64,000 nucleotides of DNA from Unio delphinus (taxonomy: Eukaryota; Mollusca; Bivalvia; Unionida; Unionidae): positions 3,704,501 to 3,768,500 of the forward strand of contig JAQISU010000123.1 of assembly GCA_029339505.1 (NCBI GenBank). The letters are read 5' to 3'. This document shows, one piece after another, positions 12,501 to 26,772 of this stretch (position 1 is its first letter; each line of letters starts with the position of its first letter). The translations under genes were made by a program, and so were the position numbers. The notes beneath the pieces are model-generated. The model was not told where the DNA came from, made no database searches, and saw only the letters and a list, made by a program, of their open reading frames with translations.

Positions 12501-13746
12501 AAAATGTAAAAATAATTTCGGAATATCGAATTAATTTCCAACTAATCTTACAATTTCTAACACGAGACCCAATATTTCATGTTCTGAAAAAAACGTTGGA
12601 GATATTCCAAAATAAATCCAACGCTTTAAGCGTTGATGTGCTTGTGATGGCATGCGTCATAGCGATGTGACAACGGTCTTTTCTTGATTCACAATAATAC
12701 ATTTCAAGAATATATCCATGTTTGAATTTCACTATAAATCCAAGTCTCTATTTCCAGGAATTTTATTTTTGAACACTTTATTTCACGAGAATATTATCTT
12801 GAGTTGCGCCCCAGTTTTATGAGAAAACTGACTCTATCTCGATCTTGTTGTGGTTTAAAGTCTATGTCTAATTTGTTAAAAATTGGAAAGTAGTTTCTTT
12901 AGCGTAGTAAATATATAAATTAAAATTATGAGATCAATACAAAATGGTCGGGTCATTTTTAAAGACAAAACGAGTATATAGTAATACATTACAAAATGTG
13001 TATAATAACGTTTGTTTGTTTGGTGTTTGCATGTCTGCAATTCGATTACTAGTATTAGAAGTGTGGAGAAAAGAGTGAGAGCAAAAGCATGAAATCTGTT
13101 TTTTTTGTGGTTTCTTTTCCGTTTCTTTGTTTAATTGTGCACGTTTTGTCCTGTTTGTATCATTTATGTCCATTTCAAACTTCGTTCTGGTACAGTACAT
13201 GGATTTACTAATCGTGTTACTAGGTTTGGCTCCGTGAAGAGTCGCGCTTTATAGGTAATACTTAATCATAAAAAGTGCCTTATTTGAAGTTATATATGCA
13301 TTTAATCCATAGTCTTGAATCGAAGTCCGTACATGTGCCTGATCATTTGCAGTTACATTGAATGATTTTTTAAAATGGTATGTTTTAGCGGTTTTATTTC
13401 TTTAGAAATTCCAATTCAAGAGTTTCATTATCCTTAATCGATGTCCTTGTTCGTTGTGATGTGTTGTGCAAGTCTTTAAGTGGACAGCTCACTGACAAAA
13501 CGCTCAGTAATGTAAAGACTTTTACCTACGGTGAGGTATTTATACACAAATATCGTCTGTGCACTGGAAACATTCGGTTCTTCCCATCGAAAGCACGTCG
13601 CACGTGCGCCATAGGATGAACCGAACTTACTATTTTGAAATAGTGTACTGTATATATATATATCTACCTTAAATCAGACTTATGAGATAATTTGTGTAGG
13701 TTTAAGTCACACATACCAATTTGCAACTTTTCAATTTTCTTTTTAG

Positions 13747-13962
13747 GTAGCGTTCCCAGCTGCTGAGAATTTGACTAATAAATTCTATGGTGGAGTAACA
13801 TTCTGCACCGCCGTCACGGTAGCAGACGGCACAGAATGTGCTCTGACCTGCAACTGTCCCAGCGCCAGTTTGTGTGCGGAAATCTTATTCTTCTTCTGGA
13901 ATGATGGGGACACTATCAACCCGTCTAAAATTTGTGAAATTCGTGCCGTCAGTTTGGTGTGA
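13747..13962 (+). CDS. Terminal exon E, C-terminal half of the discoidin/fucolectin-like domain
   Basis: The acceptor is TTTTCTTTTTAG before 13747; 71 codons in phase 0 end at TGA 13960-13962. The peptide begins VAFPAAENLTNKFYGG and carries TFC, TEC, CNC, SLC and finally KICEIRAVSLV. The cysteine cluster followed by a C-E-hydrophobic C-terminal strand is the usual end of a fucolectin-type domain. It joins exon D across a 7-kb intron in matching phase. Base composition is GC-richer than the flanks, and the opposite-strand open frame here is its shadow. Confidence 0.75.
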   Translation, partial: VAFPAAENLTNKFYGGVTFCTAVTVADGTECALTCNCPSASLCAEILFFFWNDGDTINPSKICEIRAVSLV

Positions 13963-15600
13963 AACGATAAACCTTTGCCACGTATCGATATGATTACCGA
14001 TACACAACGTATGATACAATACTTTTTAGACAAGCATAACAACTTGATATTTCTTTTCATCTTTAGAAGGTCTCTCGGTATTAAGATAGTGCCTTTTTTT
14101 TAATCTGAAATTTTGATTGCATTACTAGTCTGCAAATTAGAGATCTGCATAGGCGTATCTGTTAATATACATTCTCATCCTTGAGACGATTCATATAAAT
14201 ACTTCCAAACAGAGAACCTGTAAGTGTCAGTGGCTTTTATTCAACAATTTAGACATGTTCATGCATTTACTTTTGATTAGCTGCAGAACTCATTTTGATC
14301 ATCATGCCCTTTGTTTTGCGATGCAGGAATTATTTTAAGAGTTTATTAAAAATTTCATGTTTTCACTTAAATTTGGAAGGTATTAAGGTGTTATCTTCCA
14401 AACAAAAGCAATTATGCAATTTCCTCTTGTGAGGAAATTCGAACCTTCAAAAAGTCCGAGTATTCAAGCGGAAATGACTAAGAACCAAACCCTTCTCATA
14501 ATACTTCCTGCAGATGTAAAACAATTCCTAGAGACTAAGACACTCGTTTCTGTTGATGAACAGGAAATCGCTGACAATGCTCACTCCACTTCTAAACTTA
14601 GCCAGATGACAATCTCTTTGTGTGGTTTGGAATCTGCTCTCTGACCGATTCAGTGCTCATTATTATCACGTCAGCACGTTTGGTCGCTGATCCGACATCT
14701 ATCTAGCGTAACATAGCCCATTTTAAACGTGTTTTACACTTTATTATTTAAGTATGTTACCAATCATGTCATAGACAACTTTGTTCAAAGATTTTCTGGG
14801 TTTTTTTTTTTGTTGTGTTCTGTTTCAGTTAAATTTGTATGTCCATTCTTTTCGTATGTCACGCAGTGAATAAGCTACAGTTAGTTCTGGTTGGTGTTTA
14901 TTGTTTTGCTTTGGACAGGAAAGAACAATAGCAACCAATCGGAATTAAACGTAATATGTTTCTATTCGTGACATACCCGTAGTGAAGATCTCATTTTCCA
15001 TACAAGTAAAGAAGATATGAAGCAACAGCGAAACTTTGGTTAAAGTGTATATTAAATGATCAGTAAGACATTACAATCATACACGGGGAAAAATATGAAA
15101 TGTTTTCTTTACGTTGATATGTTGTAAGCAGCTTATCAATCTGACAGGGTAAAATAATCAGCATGGAATTAAACCGGGGATTTCATATTTCAAAACATGT
15201 GAATTAGTCACATTCAGCATGCTAATTTGTAGAAGTCGAGTGAGTGTTGTCAGTATGTGATACTTTGTTACTGACATAAATAAGTGCATAAATATGGCTG
15301 TATCAGATGAATTTTCAATGTAAAGAATAAGGAAGCAAATGACATAATTATTTACGACTGATGAAAATAAACTAACTTTTATTGAGAAAATACCGTCTTG
15401 TATCGATTGACTACCTCGTGTATTGTTATGAATGTCGACGAAGAAATATATCGATAGATCGATATAAAGATTAATCATTTCACCCCAACGATCAAAATTG
15501 ATGGATTAATGTTAAGATTGCGTTTATTTCCAAAAACAGAATGACGCAAAAATTCCTGCGCTAAATAAGATGTTAATTTGTTGATATAATGGTCCGTTGT
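13963..15600. other. 3' flank and intergenic sequence, no gene recognised
   Basis: No clear AATAAA follows the stop within the first 300 bases. The 76-codon frame at 14414-14644 has no splice or family support. Nothing else is recognised. Confidence 0.45.
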
Positions 15601-15601
15601 G

Positions 15602-15683
<82 letters not shown>
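15601..15683. repeat. (TA)n microsatellite
   Basis: About 80 bases of alternating TA, read directly. The open frame across it (poly-IY) is an artefact. Confidence 0.98.
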
Positions 15684-15685
<2 letters not shown>

Positions 15686-18405
15686 GGGGTCCTTATTTCA
15701 TGACACATCCTTAATTTATGTTTATTTTTACATAGCAATGCAATAGATTGGTATCTTATATGTAGCTTTCGTATCAATTCAATGTTTAATGTATCTTACT
15801 TCTGCACAAGTAATATTACTTAAGACATCTACATTTGTCATTGTTTGAACTTGAAGGTTTTATGGAATTTATAAATCATCTCTATAAAGTACATATTATT
15901 TGTTGTCTTCAAACAGGAATAAATAACATATCGTTTGCGTTAGTTATTGCATAGTTAAGCAGACTTTGTTGAATTATAAAGTAAAGATTTGCCTGTTATG
16001 ATTTAATAGTATTTCCTCATTACCCTGTAATTGTGAAGATGCACAAATTAGCGACGAGAGTTCGATAACACTAAGTTGTTATGTGTGATGTGGCGCACTG
16101 TAAAATTTTCTTAGACTGGCGTTGTTTTTCTTGTTTATTCAACCAATGTGTGCTTCTATAGAATACAATTGTTCTTTCGTAGCAAATCATATCTTTTCGC
16201 TTTTGAATGATTACATTATTGTATCGTTTTTCTTTTCATACTCTTACAATTGTGCATACTCTAAAGTACCAAGACATTGAATGTAATTTTTTCGAGGAGG
16301 AAAAGATTCAGTGAGTATATATAATTTTAATGTTGCAAAAGGATATGTCAATTGTAAGTTGATTTGTGCTTGAGCTTTTATTTATCTTTGAATAACGTTG
16401 GATTGTTATACTCTGTTTGTATTGATGTAGGAAATCCCATCAAAGTGGTTCATAAGTATGTATTGATTTGGGAAATCCCACCAATCTGGCCCATAATTCG
16501 GTAACGGGGGCATTGCCTAGGATAGGATCTTAGTATCCTACATTCATACACGCGGCTGGTTATGTTTGTATCACATTCTCATTGTCGCACTAGTAATAAT
16601 AAAGCCAACAAAAGATACAACACGTTCTAAATTTTGAACCTTTAGTTTGTAAGTACTTAAAATGGTTTGCACTGAATAAATCAAGGCAAGACATTCAGAA
16701 GTGCAGTTAAGACATTACTGATAATCTCATGCTGTGGAAAACTAAATGGGAGGGGAGGGGGAGGGGTTTCTTTTAACGAGACTAGGTCATCAGACTCATC
16801 ACCATGAGAGCTCAACTTGAGCTTGATGTTGAGGAAAAAACAATAATATGAAAGGGAAAAAAATCATACGGAGTGAGAAAATTACCTCAGATTACCCCCA
16901 TGACCCATTCTGACATAGGACCCTCTCTATCATACTATATAAAAGAGAAGGTACGTAACTTCCAAATACATGGTTCCATCCATAACCCTTGATATCCTTC
17001 TGATATTTCCGTCCTTAAAGGCACACGACCATACTCTATGACTTGTTTTACTCCTGAGATATTTTTTTATTCATCTAGTCATCATTGACTTTTCTACATT
17101 GTAACAAACTGATGTTACGGGGTCCGAAACGTGGGAATTTCGTGTATTCTGCCTGCCAGAAGAACGTCGCGCTCAGGTGAAACCCGGCGAAAAGAGATAC
17201 ATATACCATGTTAGCGACTCTACAATACATTGGTAGATGCAAAAGTATGTTTTAACTTATCATTAACTCGATTCAGTTTTAGGAATCCTATTCCATGGAA
17301 GAATTATACATTGTCTTCTTCACTACACATCAGTGGCGTAGCTGGGAGAGGGGAGTGGGAGTACAGAGAGTGCAAATTGCACCGTGCTCCGTCTTGGGGG
17401 GTGGGGTGGAAATAAGAGGATTGGAGGATTCAGTGTATACTTTTACAAAGTGTGCTTCAGAAGAAACAACTAAGTAAACAACTAAGTCCGTGCCAGGATA
17501 TCTGGATTATTGAGATTAACTCTGGTTCAGACTGAATCGGCCGGGGGGAGGGGGGGGGGGCCACTCACATTTTCCAATCAAGAACACTATGTGGTATACA
17601 TTTCAACGTCGAAATATGACTGGCTCAAAAGGTTATAATTAAATAACATCCGTGCATCAGAGAACCGTTTCGCGGTGTAGACTGTTTGTACCCAGGCAAA
17701 AGTAGGTAATAACATGATCGAATCATGTTAGAAATCATTTGTTAAATTAGTGAGAGAATAAGTTAAAGTATGATAAATAGGGTCCAATGTCATAATGGGC
17801 GTAATCTGAGTTTTTTGTCACTTTTGTAGCACCTATAGTCATCACTTATATAATTAAGAAAGGATATCGTAATAATGATCTCTCGCAACAACAACAACAA
17901 CAACAACAATTTATTTTTTTAACAGAAGAATGAAATAATCAAAGAGCCTTTAAAAATTCTGAGCAGGCGCAGAGCGACGTAAACTAATGAAACTATCACT
18001 ACTACAATCTCAAGGAAATAATATCGTTATGTCAATAATGTACTCTAATATTTCAAACACGTTTCAAGTTAAACTAATGCAATTACATAGATTTGTTTTA
18101 CATCGCTTTCAGATTAGACAAGTATAGACTTGTCCACCAGTTGCCGAATATGATACTAGTCTCTTAACTTCAATCACGAGCAAAGCAATCAACCTCAGTA
18201 GGAGTTACCTCCCTTACATTGGCGATCATGAATTGGTTATTTGGATTTTTTTCAGATTGATATCGTCGTCATTAAACTAAGCTAGGGTCACAACACATCA
18301 TATAATTCTGATTTCTAATTTGCGTGTTTTTTCTTTGTTGATTTTGGGGTTTTGTTTCTGCATCACATTAATGTAACTAATCAGTAAACCTTTGCAAACT
18401 GAAGA
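15684..18405. other. Intergenic sequence, no gene recognised
   Basis: Apart from a G-rich stretch near 17330-17415 that starts CAGTGGCGTAGCTGGG (like one end of some TIR elements, with no partner found) and (CAA)n at 17888-17910, nothing is supported. Confidence 0.45.
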
Positions 18406-18413
18406 TGCCCACG

Positions 18414-18570
18414 CAGTCCCGGATTACCCATTAGGCAGAGTAGGCAACTGCCTATGGGCCCCGCGACTTTTATGGGCCCCATGAGGGGCCCCCGTGAGAC
18501 CGTGACCGTGGGTCTGGGGCCCCAAAAGTTTGACTGCCTATGGGCCTCCACGGTGCTTAATCCGGCGCTG
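18414..18570. mobile_element. 157-bp hAT-type non-autonomous element
   Basis: Both ends are imperfect inverted repeats: CAGTCCCGGATTA at the left and TTAATCCGGCGCTG at the right. The element is flanked by a perfect 8-bp direct repeat TGCCCACG (18406-18413 and 18571-18578). An 8-bp target duplication with CAG-start termini is the hAT hallmark. The interior is GC-rich and partly palindromic (CTGCCTATGGGCC occurs twice) and has no coding capacity. Confidence 0.85.
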
Positions 18571-18578
18571 TGCCCACG

Positions 18579-21500
18579 TGTACCGCAAAACAGAATATAA
18601 TATACAGAAATGATCCTATCTCAAATTAACAAACACTTATACATTATAATCAGTACAATATCATCAGAATTATGTATTGTACGAAATTAATGAGCGTCCA
18701 TTTAAGAAACAAATCATGCTACCATAACATCCCCTAAATACTACACACTATAATATCGGCTGCAAAAAATTGGATAATAAATGCGTTTGAAAAATATCTA
18801 CCAGACACTGATTTCTCCTAAAATTTAATAAACCATTAAAATGACACGTAAATAAAAATAACACACGCCCAGGTCTTCTTACAACATTAACAGCTGAGTT
18901 ATAAACACATACTGGCATTTTACACCCACAAGGTTCCCGGTTGCATTACGTATTCGTAGTAATTGCTATTATTGTTTGACATCATTAACAGCTGTACATA
19001 GGGACCTGTTTTGGGTTCTTTACAAAGCAACTGTTGTGAAGTTACATTGAATATTAATTTCTTCGATAAACGTCGAAAAGAAGTATTTATGCTATTATTT
19101 TGTATTAAATGTTATTTTTGTGTGTCACTGTGCTACGTTGTCTTTTCTAAATTTTGTATTTTATGCTGAAATACGGGTACAGAGTAAATCCTGAAAGCTG
19201 ATCAAGAATTTGTTTTTTAAAAACAACAGGAAACAAAGGATTTTTGACGTGATCAATGTGCCAGCAATACGCATTATCATAACTTTGCATTTGCATTTTC
19301 CATATTTCTCTGTCAATGTTTGGGTAGATGACAACATGGCTCGATTTGTATAAATATCTAACATTTGTTTCCCCAAATTGACATTTGAGAACATCTGTGT
19401 TATTGCTAGGTTTGGAAGTATGTTCTTTACTGTGCATTAGGCAGGCCTTAAGGATTGATAGCCATAAACTGAACTTCTCGAAGTTAGTCTTGTTTAATTC
19501 TTAAAAACATTTGAATCTTTCCTTCAACTTAAAAAATTAATTAACTCGTTTTCCAAAAGTGTGCAGTTTGACAACTATATAGTTAATTTTCATCCTTGAA
19601 TCGATGTCTTGCAAAAATGCTAATATTATCATAAACATTTTAGGCAAGATAAGGCAATGTCGCATAATTCGAGGAATATTTTGGAGAATTTTAATTAAAC
19701 TGAGGCCTACTCACTTCGTATTTGGTACCAATTCTGTTCGTAGTTTTTGGCACCAATCTGAGTAAAAATTTATAATCTGAGACTTTCAATTTATTTTATT
19801 CACAATATATAATTGTGGCTTGCAAAATTCTCAGTCCGTTTTGTCGGCGATTACACAAAAGCTAGTTGGATTCCGCATAATACATCATCGAACTGAAACC
19901 TCACATGAGGATAAAGGATAAAATGTTAGTAACATAACCTATCGTATTCAGAGAGTTTGGATGGCTGAATATCTGGCAAGGGATCAAATTTCATTCGCAG
20001 AGACAAGCTTCTGTTACTGTATGTGCTGACAATATTTGAGCAAATAATGTGTAATTAATTGATATTAATAATATATATGTGTGTAGGATAGAGACGTCAC
20101 AACCAAGGGTCAAAATTTGTAGGCAGGTACAGGACTTTGTCGAATTCACGTCTACCATGTTCCGATCTCACGAAATGATTTCTTTGTGTGTAATAATATG
20201 TTAAATCCTAACGGTGGACCGGAAGTGTGAATATGCTGTGATATAACGCAGTTGTAGTGAAAATTCTTTCTTTTTTATAAATGTCATCAGGTGCATGCAA
20301 CTGAGATTAAAAGTAACGATCATATGCTAAGGGTATGATTTGAAAATTACACTTGATAGTCTTGAAGTTTGAAGCAGGAATATGGCTTTGAAGAATTTTT
20401 CTGTACGAAACAATTTACCATTACTCCAATTCATTATAGTGGAAATATTCCAGTACGCTGCACATGAAGCTGACCTCTTCCGTGTGAAAGTGCATACAAA
20501 TGTAAAGTTCAGGTCTTCGAGCACACTGATGTTGTAGGTGGTTCCTTACTTATTTTATTGTAGGTGTTTATTATCGAATGTTTTAGTGCTGAACGTCAAT
20601 TTCTTAATATTTCTTGACGTTGCTACTATGTTTTACTACATGAAGTTCTACTGTGATAACTTTATACATGGCATTCTTATTTAAAATGATTTTAGATGTA
20701 TTTTCAGCAATAATAAATCTTAAAACTGTTCTATTGTTTGTGTTGTATATATTTTCAACATACTTACCATACATTTTAGATTCAGTTTCAAGAAATTATA
20801 CTAAATATTGTTTCAAAAGCACAAGTCAGTAGTTGTATTCAATTAGTGTCTTGTGTAATTTTAACTATATAGCATTGGGCGGGGAAGGGGCTGGGGGTTG
20901 GCTTTCCCTGATCCCCATCGGGTATTATTTTTTTTATCTTACTCATGACACGTAAGGATTATGGACAGTTTGGTGCTATTTAACAACACAACCGGCAGAA
21001 ACCACATTACTTTGTGCCATTTACAATTTTTAGTTTTTTCTTATTTCTTCATAACTGTATAGTTAAAACGGATAGCAATAAATATCAAAATATAATGTTT
21101 TCCGATATGAGAGAGAGAGAATAACAAAGAGACAGAATTAATTGGCAACATTACACGTCTGCTCCTTATATTTTATTGAATCTAATAATAATAGTTTAAA
21201 CAAAACGGTGTGATAAACGGAAACTGAATACAATAAAGATAATCAATCATTATATTACAATCCATGGCAAAGTCTCAATCTATTACAATATATAATAATG
21301 GATTAATATATTACAATCGCAAATAATGGCTTAATTTCTTTCACATTTACTTATGCAAACAAAGTTTAAAGAGTTGTTTACACAATCCAATTTCAATAAG
21401 CAGTTAAGTTTAATGAAATATTTATTGCTTTGGCTTTATTTCCAGTCCATTCATTTGTATATCCATCTAGTAAAGAATCATCAGGTTGATCATATAGATG

Positions 21501-22030
21501 TTTTGTCATATATGTCCCAACGTTGATTAATATCAATGAAATGTATCCATTACTGTTTTCAAGACTAATAAAGAGTGGAGGACGTGATGCTGCCAACGCC
21601 GTGTTATGTTTAATTGAATCTCTAAAGTGTTGATTTTTTTATTCCTCAATCGGTCCATTTGTTTACTCCATTTACGATCCACTACATAATCACTTGGCAG
21701 ATCCTAAAATAGATTTCCTACATCAGGCTGATATACTCGACCAGTACCATCCATTATTGTTTAATTAACCCTAATGGCATGGAAAAAGGAAATCTGTGTA
21801 TACCGGAAAAGGCTGTAAAATGACTTCTCTAACTTCACTTGAACTTTAGAACCCTTATAATTTATTTCCGTGAATGCATCAACCACTGCACATGAAGCAA
21901 TGATGTCAATGGAATACAACAAGGTTAGAGTGATCCATTGTCTGTCAGGGAGAGTATGGAATAAAAGAAAATTCGAACTTATATAGTTATTCTAGCATTC
22001 TAAAATTGCAATTTCTAGCATTTTCAATTA
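18579..22030. other. Intergenic sequence, no gene recognised
   Basis: Short open frames at 19147-19437, 20327-20524 and 21393-21596 lack family resemblance and splice context. No repeats longer than trivial runs are seen. Confidence 0.4.
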
Positions 22031-22356
<326 letters not shown>

Positions 22357-22459
22357 CCTACCTATTAGATTAGAGATTCGTAGGTTATGTTTGGATATTA
22401 TATTAGAGATATGTATGGCAATAGACTGCTGATAGTGTAAATACTGGAATGATAGGCTG

Positions 22460-22808
22460 TAAATAAGACCATTATGAACAGATGTGTATACTTTAGTGTG
22501 TGACCATTATGAGATGTGTATACTTTAGTTTGATACCATTATGAGACGTATATACTTTAGTTTGAGACCATAATGAGATGTTTATACTTTAGTTTGAGAT
22601 CATAATTAGATGTGTGTACATAGTTTGAGACCATTATGAGATGTTTATACTTTAGTTTGAGACCATTATGAGATGTGTATAATTATTTAATATGAAACCA
22701 TATTGAGATGTGTATACATTAGTTTGAGACCATTATGAGATGTGTATACGTTAGTTTGAGACCATTATGAGATGTGTATACTTTAGTATCAGACCATTAT
22801 GAGAAGAT
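22460..22808. repeat. Minisatellite, about 36-bp unit
   Basis: About nine variants of ACCATTATGAGATGTGTATA followed by CTTTAGTTTGAG stand in tandem. It lies just downstream of the ankyrin gene's stop codon (on its minus strand). Confidence 0.9.
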
Positions 22809-23028
22809 GTCAAACTATTACGCATGCTAATCTACTTAGTATGTATCACTGCATTATCACAAAAAAAAATCTATGATCTAGCGAAACTTACTATTATCAT
22901 GTCTGGTTAAAATTAGTGATTTTACACTATATCCACTTAATTTACAAAGCTTCATCTTTCAGGGATAAAGGTAAACAGTGGTTCCAAACGTCAGATCATG
23001 TTCTTGTATGTCTATCTGTAAATAGTTA

Positions 23029-24147
23029 TCATTTTGCACGAAATGGTGAATTTCGTACCTCGGTATTGGCGAGAAAAAGTGAACTTTCCTTGAATTGTAG
23101 AGCAGTTCTGTAAGATTCAAACTTGCTTCCCCTTGAAACTGTTGAATAGGAAATCTTTGGAATTATACTGGCGCTATTAATACGACTGGTGCCTTTGTCT
23201 TGTTTTCGTACTATATTCGGAAGAGACCCTCTTTTCTTAGCATGCGATTGTTCAACAAAATATCCAGTCCGGTTGTTTTGTGACTTGTGAAGTGTGTCCT
23301 TCTTTGTAAATTTTTTAACAGATCCGTTTTGAAAGTTATCACTTGTATATTGGTTAATACTTTCATTCTTTTCAGCGACCCATGGATTGTTTCTTCTAAC
23401 TCTATCCCGTGTGTTTTTAGCGATGTCGATTTCTGCAGGTAACTGTTTTGGAACTTTTCTATGCCAAAATTTGCTCTCCCATGCATAACTTCCCACCGTT
23501 TCAACCTTTTTGTCAGTCACTTTTGTATCCTGTGGAGTTGATTGATGATTAATCTTTGGTAGCCTAGTTCGAGTATAACCTTGCAGCAAAAGTGAAGCCT
23601 TGGTTCCACGGACACTGACGTAGTCACTGGTTCCAGTTCTGCTATTTAAAGGCGAACACCTCGGAGAACTTTTGGGTGACATTGTTTCGTATCCTTCGTC
23701 TAGTCCGTATCTCCTTGGAATATCTGATATGGATCCAGTGCACGAATTTTCAACTAACAAGGAATTCCTACCTTGCTCTGGACTATTGTCCTTGTTGGCG
23801 GTGTTAAGTCCAGAATCACTGTCCACGTCAGTTTTCTGCAGGCCATCCATATATTTTGAATTTAGTTCTGTTGCTTCCGGGTCCTTGTTGCTGTTTTTGT
23901 AAATCAATTTTTCTTCATCCCCTTCCTCCAAAATACCACCCTCTTCATTTGGCGACGGTGTAGAGGTGGGGGGTTTCGGACGCCTCAAGCGGATTAGACG
24001 TTTTCTCGGCTTTACAAAGTTAAATAGGTTCCCATTTCTTTCGTCTATAATTTCGGCAATATCCAAAAGTCCATAATCCAGCGCCAGCTGTCTACAAGTC
24101 AGGCTATAAACGTCCAGCCTTTTCTTTCCCTTTACCTCATCAACCTC
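23029..24147 (-). CDS. Ankyrin gene, coding exon 5 (terminal)
   Basis: The acceptor (TTTCCTATTTAACAG on the minus strand) opens at 24147 with GAG in phase 0; 372 codons run to a stop at 23029-23031. The first 39 residues continue the ankyrin fold (DVYSLTCRQLALDYGLLDIA). A basic, proline-rich tract follows (KPRKRLIRLRRPKPP), possibly nuclear-localising. The rest is hydrophilic and apparently disordered, with many SP and TP pairs. Starting translation at the internal TTG/ATG near 24066 would be wrong, because the frame and the fold continue upstream. Confidence 0.85.
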   Translation of the reverse strand, partial: EVDEVKGKKRLDVYSLTCRQLALDYGLLDIAEIIDERNGNLFNFVKPRKRLIRLRRPKPPTSTPSPNEEGGILEEGDEEKLIYKNSNKDPEATELNSKYMDGLQKTDVDSDSGLNTANKDNSPEQGRNSLLVENSCTGSISDIPRRYGLDEGYETMSPKSSPRCSPLNSRTGTSDYVSVRGTKASLLLQGYTRTRLPKINHQSTPQDTKVTDKKVETVGSYAWESKFWHRKVPKQLPAEIDIAKNTRDRVRRNNPWVAEKNESINQYTSDNFQNGSVKKFTKKDTLHKSQNNRTGYFVEQSHAKKRGSLPNIVRKQDKGTSRINSASIIPKISYSTVSRGSKFESYRTALQFKESSLFLANTEVRNSPFRAK

Positions 24148-26039
24148 CTGTTAAATAGGAAACACAAAGTTTAACATGAGACAATTTAACATATCAGTGT
24201 TTATCAGCATATACTATACCAACCTTATGCTAAACTCTAATAGAAGTGAATGCGGATACTTTATCCTCAATGGGAATTTAGTTTTAAATTTGGGTGTTTG
24301 TACTTTGGCCTCGAGGGGAATTTAACATGGGTGGGAATATAGCGGCTCCAGGAAGTTGGACTGTCTAGAATTAATATAAGCGATTTAGCCTCAATGGGAA
24401 TACCAAATTAACACCAAGTTAAGATTGGGATTGTACCCTGATGACAAGTGGAATTTAACATGGGGAATTATAACATGGGTGGGACTATAGAGTAACAAAG
24501 GAAAATGGAACATAGCAATAAGGATCGGGATTGTATAGCGACAAGGGAAAGTGTAACATAGCGACAAATGATTGGGCCTGTCTAGATTCAAAGGGAACTG
24601 AACATAGGGAATGTAGAAACGCAAGAGACTGTGTGTGTATAGGCTTAATATAGACGATATAGCCTCACGTAGACTTCTATGTTAAAATAGGGTCCCGACA
24701 CTTTTGACTCGTAACCGGAAGTTAACATGGAGCAGCTTGGGCCGGTCCAGACTCAAGGGAAAGGAAAATAGCGAATGTGGAACGACAAGGGACAGTGTCT
24801 AAGTTCAAGAGGAATTGGAGAGGGTGACTTCACGGTACTGAACATTGGCGACAATGATGCAAGTGGCTGAACTCGATCTGGCGAAACATTGACAGCGGGG
24901 AAAAAAGTATAACGCATGGCTGGGCGGGATATATAATTTTAGAGACAAAAAATCACCTACCGAACAATCCATAGAAATGAGAGTGCAAATCTAAAATTAA
25001 TTTTTACACAAAACGACACACTCATACAAAGAAGAACCTACGTTATTTACTATCAATAAATTTGTGGAGAATGACATTTTTGTAATCTACAAAACACACC
25101 ATTACCTACAATCACCTCAGCAAAAGAGTTAGTGGTTGTATTCACACTACTCCATATTCACACAAAATACTCAGACTGAGCAGGGATCAGGATATTTTTG
25201 GAAGAGAAAAACAAACACAAAAAATCATAACAATGTACCCGCGCACACAAGCAAAATACACATACGAACAATACACACACACACACACACACAATGAACG
25301 CGTAGATACCAAATATATAAATACACTCTCACATATTTTTTCTTAAGACATGGGTTTTTGTTAAGAGAATAAACAAACACATTGAGAAGTGACAATGGTT
25401 ATTTTGGGGATGAAACAAACACAAACACATACAAACATACGCGCAAACACAAACAAAATACACACGCAAACAAAATAAACACACAAATGAACGTGTGCGT
25501 GCAAAAACACGTACATATTTTAGTTAAGGGAAAGAAACAAACACATAAACATGCAAACGTAAGTACGTACACAAACAAAATACACACACAAGCAAAATAC
25601 ACATACACAAACGAAAGCGTGCACGCACGCACGCACGCGCATGCATACATACATACATACATACATACATACATACATACATACACTATTTTTGTTTTTT
25701 AGGGACAAGTGGGGTTTTTTTGTCAAGGGAAAAAACAAACACACATAACACACACAAACATGATTTTTGTGTTTAAATATAAGTGTTTTTGTTAAGGAAA
25801 TAAGAAACACATACACAAACATACGCGCACCCACACCCACACCCACACACACACTGCTTACTTCAGCTGAACAGAGCAGTTAAGGATACATAAGTTATTT
25901 ATAGATTTGTGTAGTCAGCTGAGCTAGTCTATGCTTTGGAATATATGTCCCTATTTGCTGTTTGTAATGTCGCTAAGGTCTCGTTAAGTAAGACGAAGAG
26001 ATCTCTTCGAGAGGCTCCAAGATTTATCTGAACACACAC

Positions 26040-26090
<51 letters not shown>

Positions 26091-26627
26091 CACACACGAA
26101 ATATTGTGTTAGCTTCGAATGTAAACGAGAAAACCGCGAACCACAAAAATACTATTCATCACATTCATTCTACCATTTAACACCCTCCTTAACACACTAT
26201 TACAAAATTCTTCTTTTTTAAATCTCAGAATGTAAACAAAGAAGACGATATCTCATAAAAAAAGACATTTACATCACAAAATTATTATATATCACACCAG
26301 TATATTACCCAACATATCCTATTCAGTAACCCAGATACCTTGTGTACACAAAATATATACCCCTTACACAACAAATACTCTGTTAGCTTTCGTTTATACC
26401 AAAATTTCATATGAGCATCCATACAAAGACATAGTAACCATTTGTTAAAGCCGTTGAATGTCTCCGTGTACGTGTATATTATCGTTCTCAATTGTTTTTT
26501 TGCAAATCACTTTTCGGCTAGTGGGTTGTAAAGCGTACTTTTCATGAGGCACCGAATGATTTTTTTTCCCCACTGGTCGTGTTGATTTTGTCATCCTATT
26601 AGATTTACCACCGTTTTTTGTTGTTTT

Positions 26628-26630
<3 letters not shown>
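24148..26630. other. Intron 4, 3' part: degenerate repeats
   Basis: Between 24240 and 24800 phrases such as GGAATTTAACATGGG recur irregularly, suggesting an eroded minisatellite. From about 25190 to 25855 a block of roughly 100 bases, GTTAAGGGAAA(N)AAACAAACAC plus CA-rich sequence, recurs about five times, with (CATA)n at 25640-25685. (CA)n and (TA)n lie at 26032-26094. No coding sequence is supported. Confidence 0.6.

Positions 26631-26635
<5 letters not shown>

Positions 26636-26708
<73 letters not shown>
26636..26708. repeat. (TC)n microsatellite
   Basis: About 70 bases of TC lie 22 bases beyond the (AAT)n tail of the LINE. Read on the minus strand it follows the LINE tail as (GA)n. Confidence 0.97.
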
Positions 26709-26712
<4 letters not shown>

Positions 26713-26727
26713 GTGGGTGTAGATGGT

Positions 26728-26730
<3 letters not shown>

Positions 26731-26772
<42 letters not shown>

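Noticed and set aside
14414..14644. 76-codon ORF downstream of the discoidin-like gene
   Set aside because: No homology, splice sites or promoter that I can point to; length is within chance.
17330..17415. TIR transposon end (CAGTGGCGTAGCTGGG)
   Set aside because: No inverted partner or target duplication found nearby.
23672..23902. Plus-strand ORF opposite ankyrin exon 5
   Set aside because: Shadow of the real minus-strand coding exon.
25382..25852. CA-rich ORFs on both strands
   Set aside because: Low-complexity translation of CA/CATA repeats.
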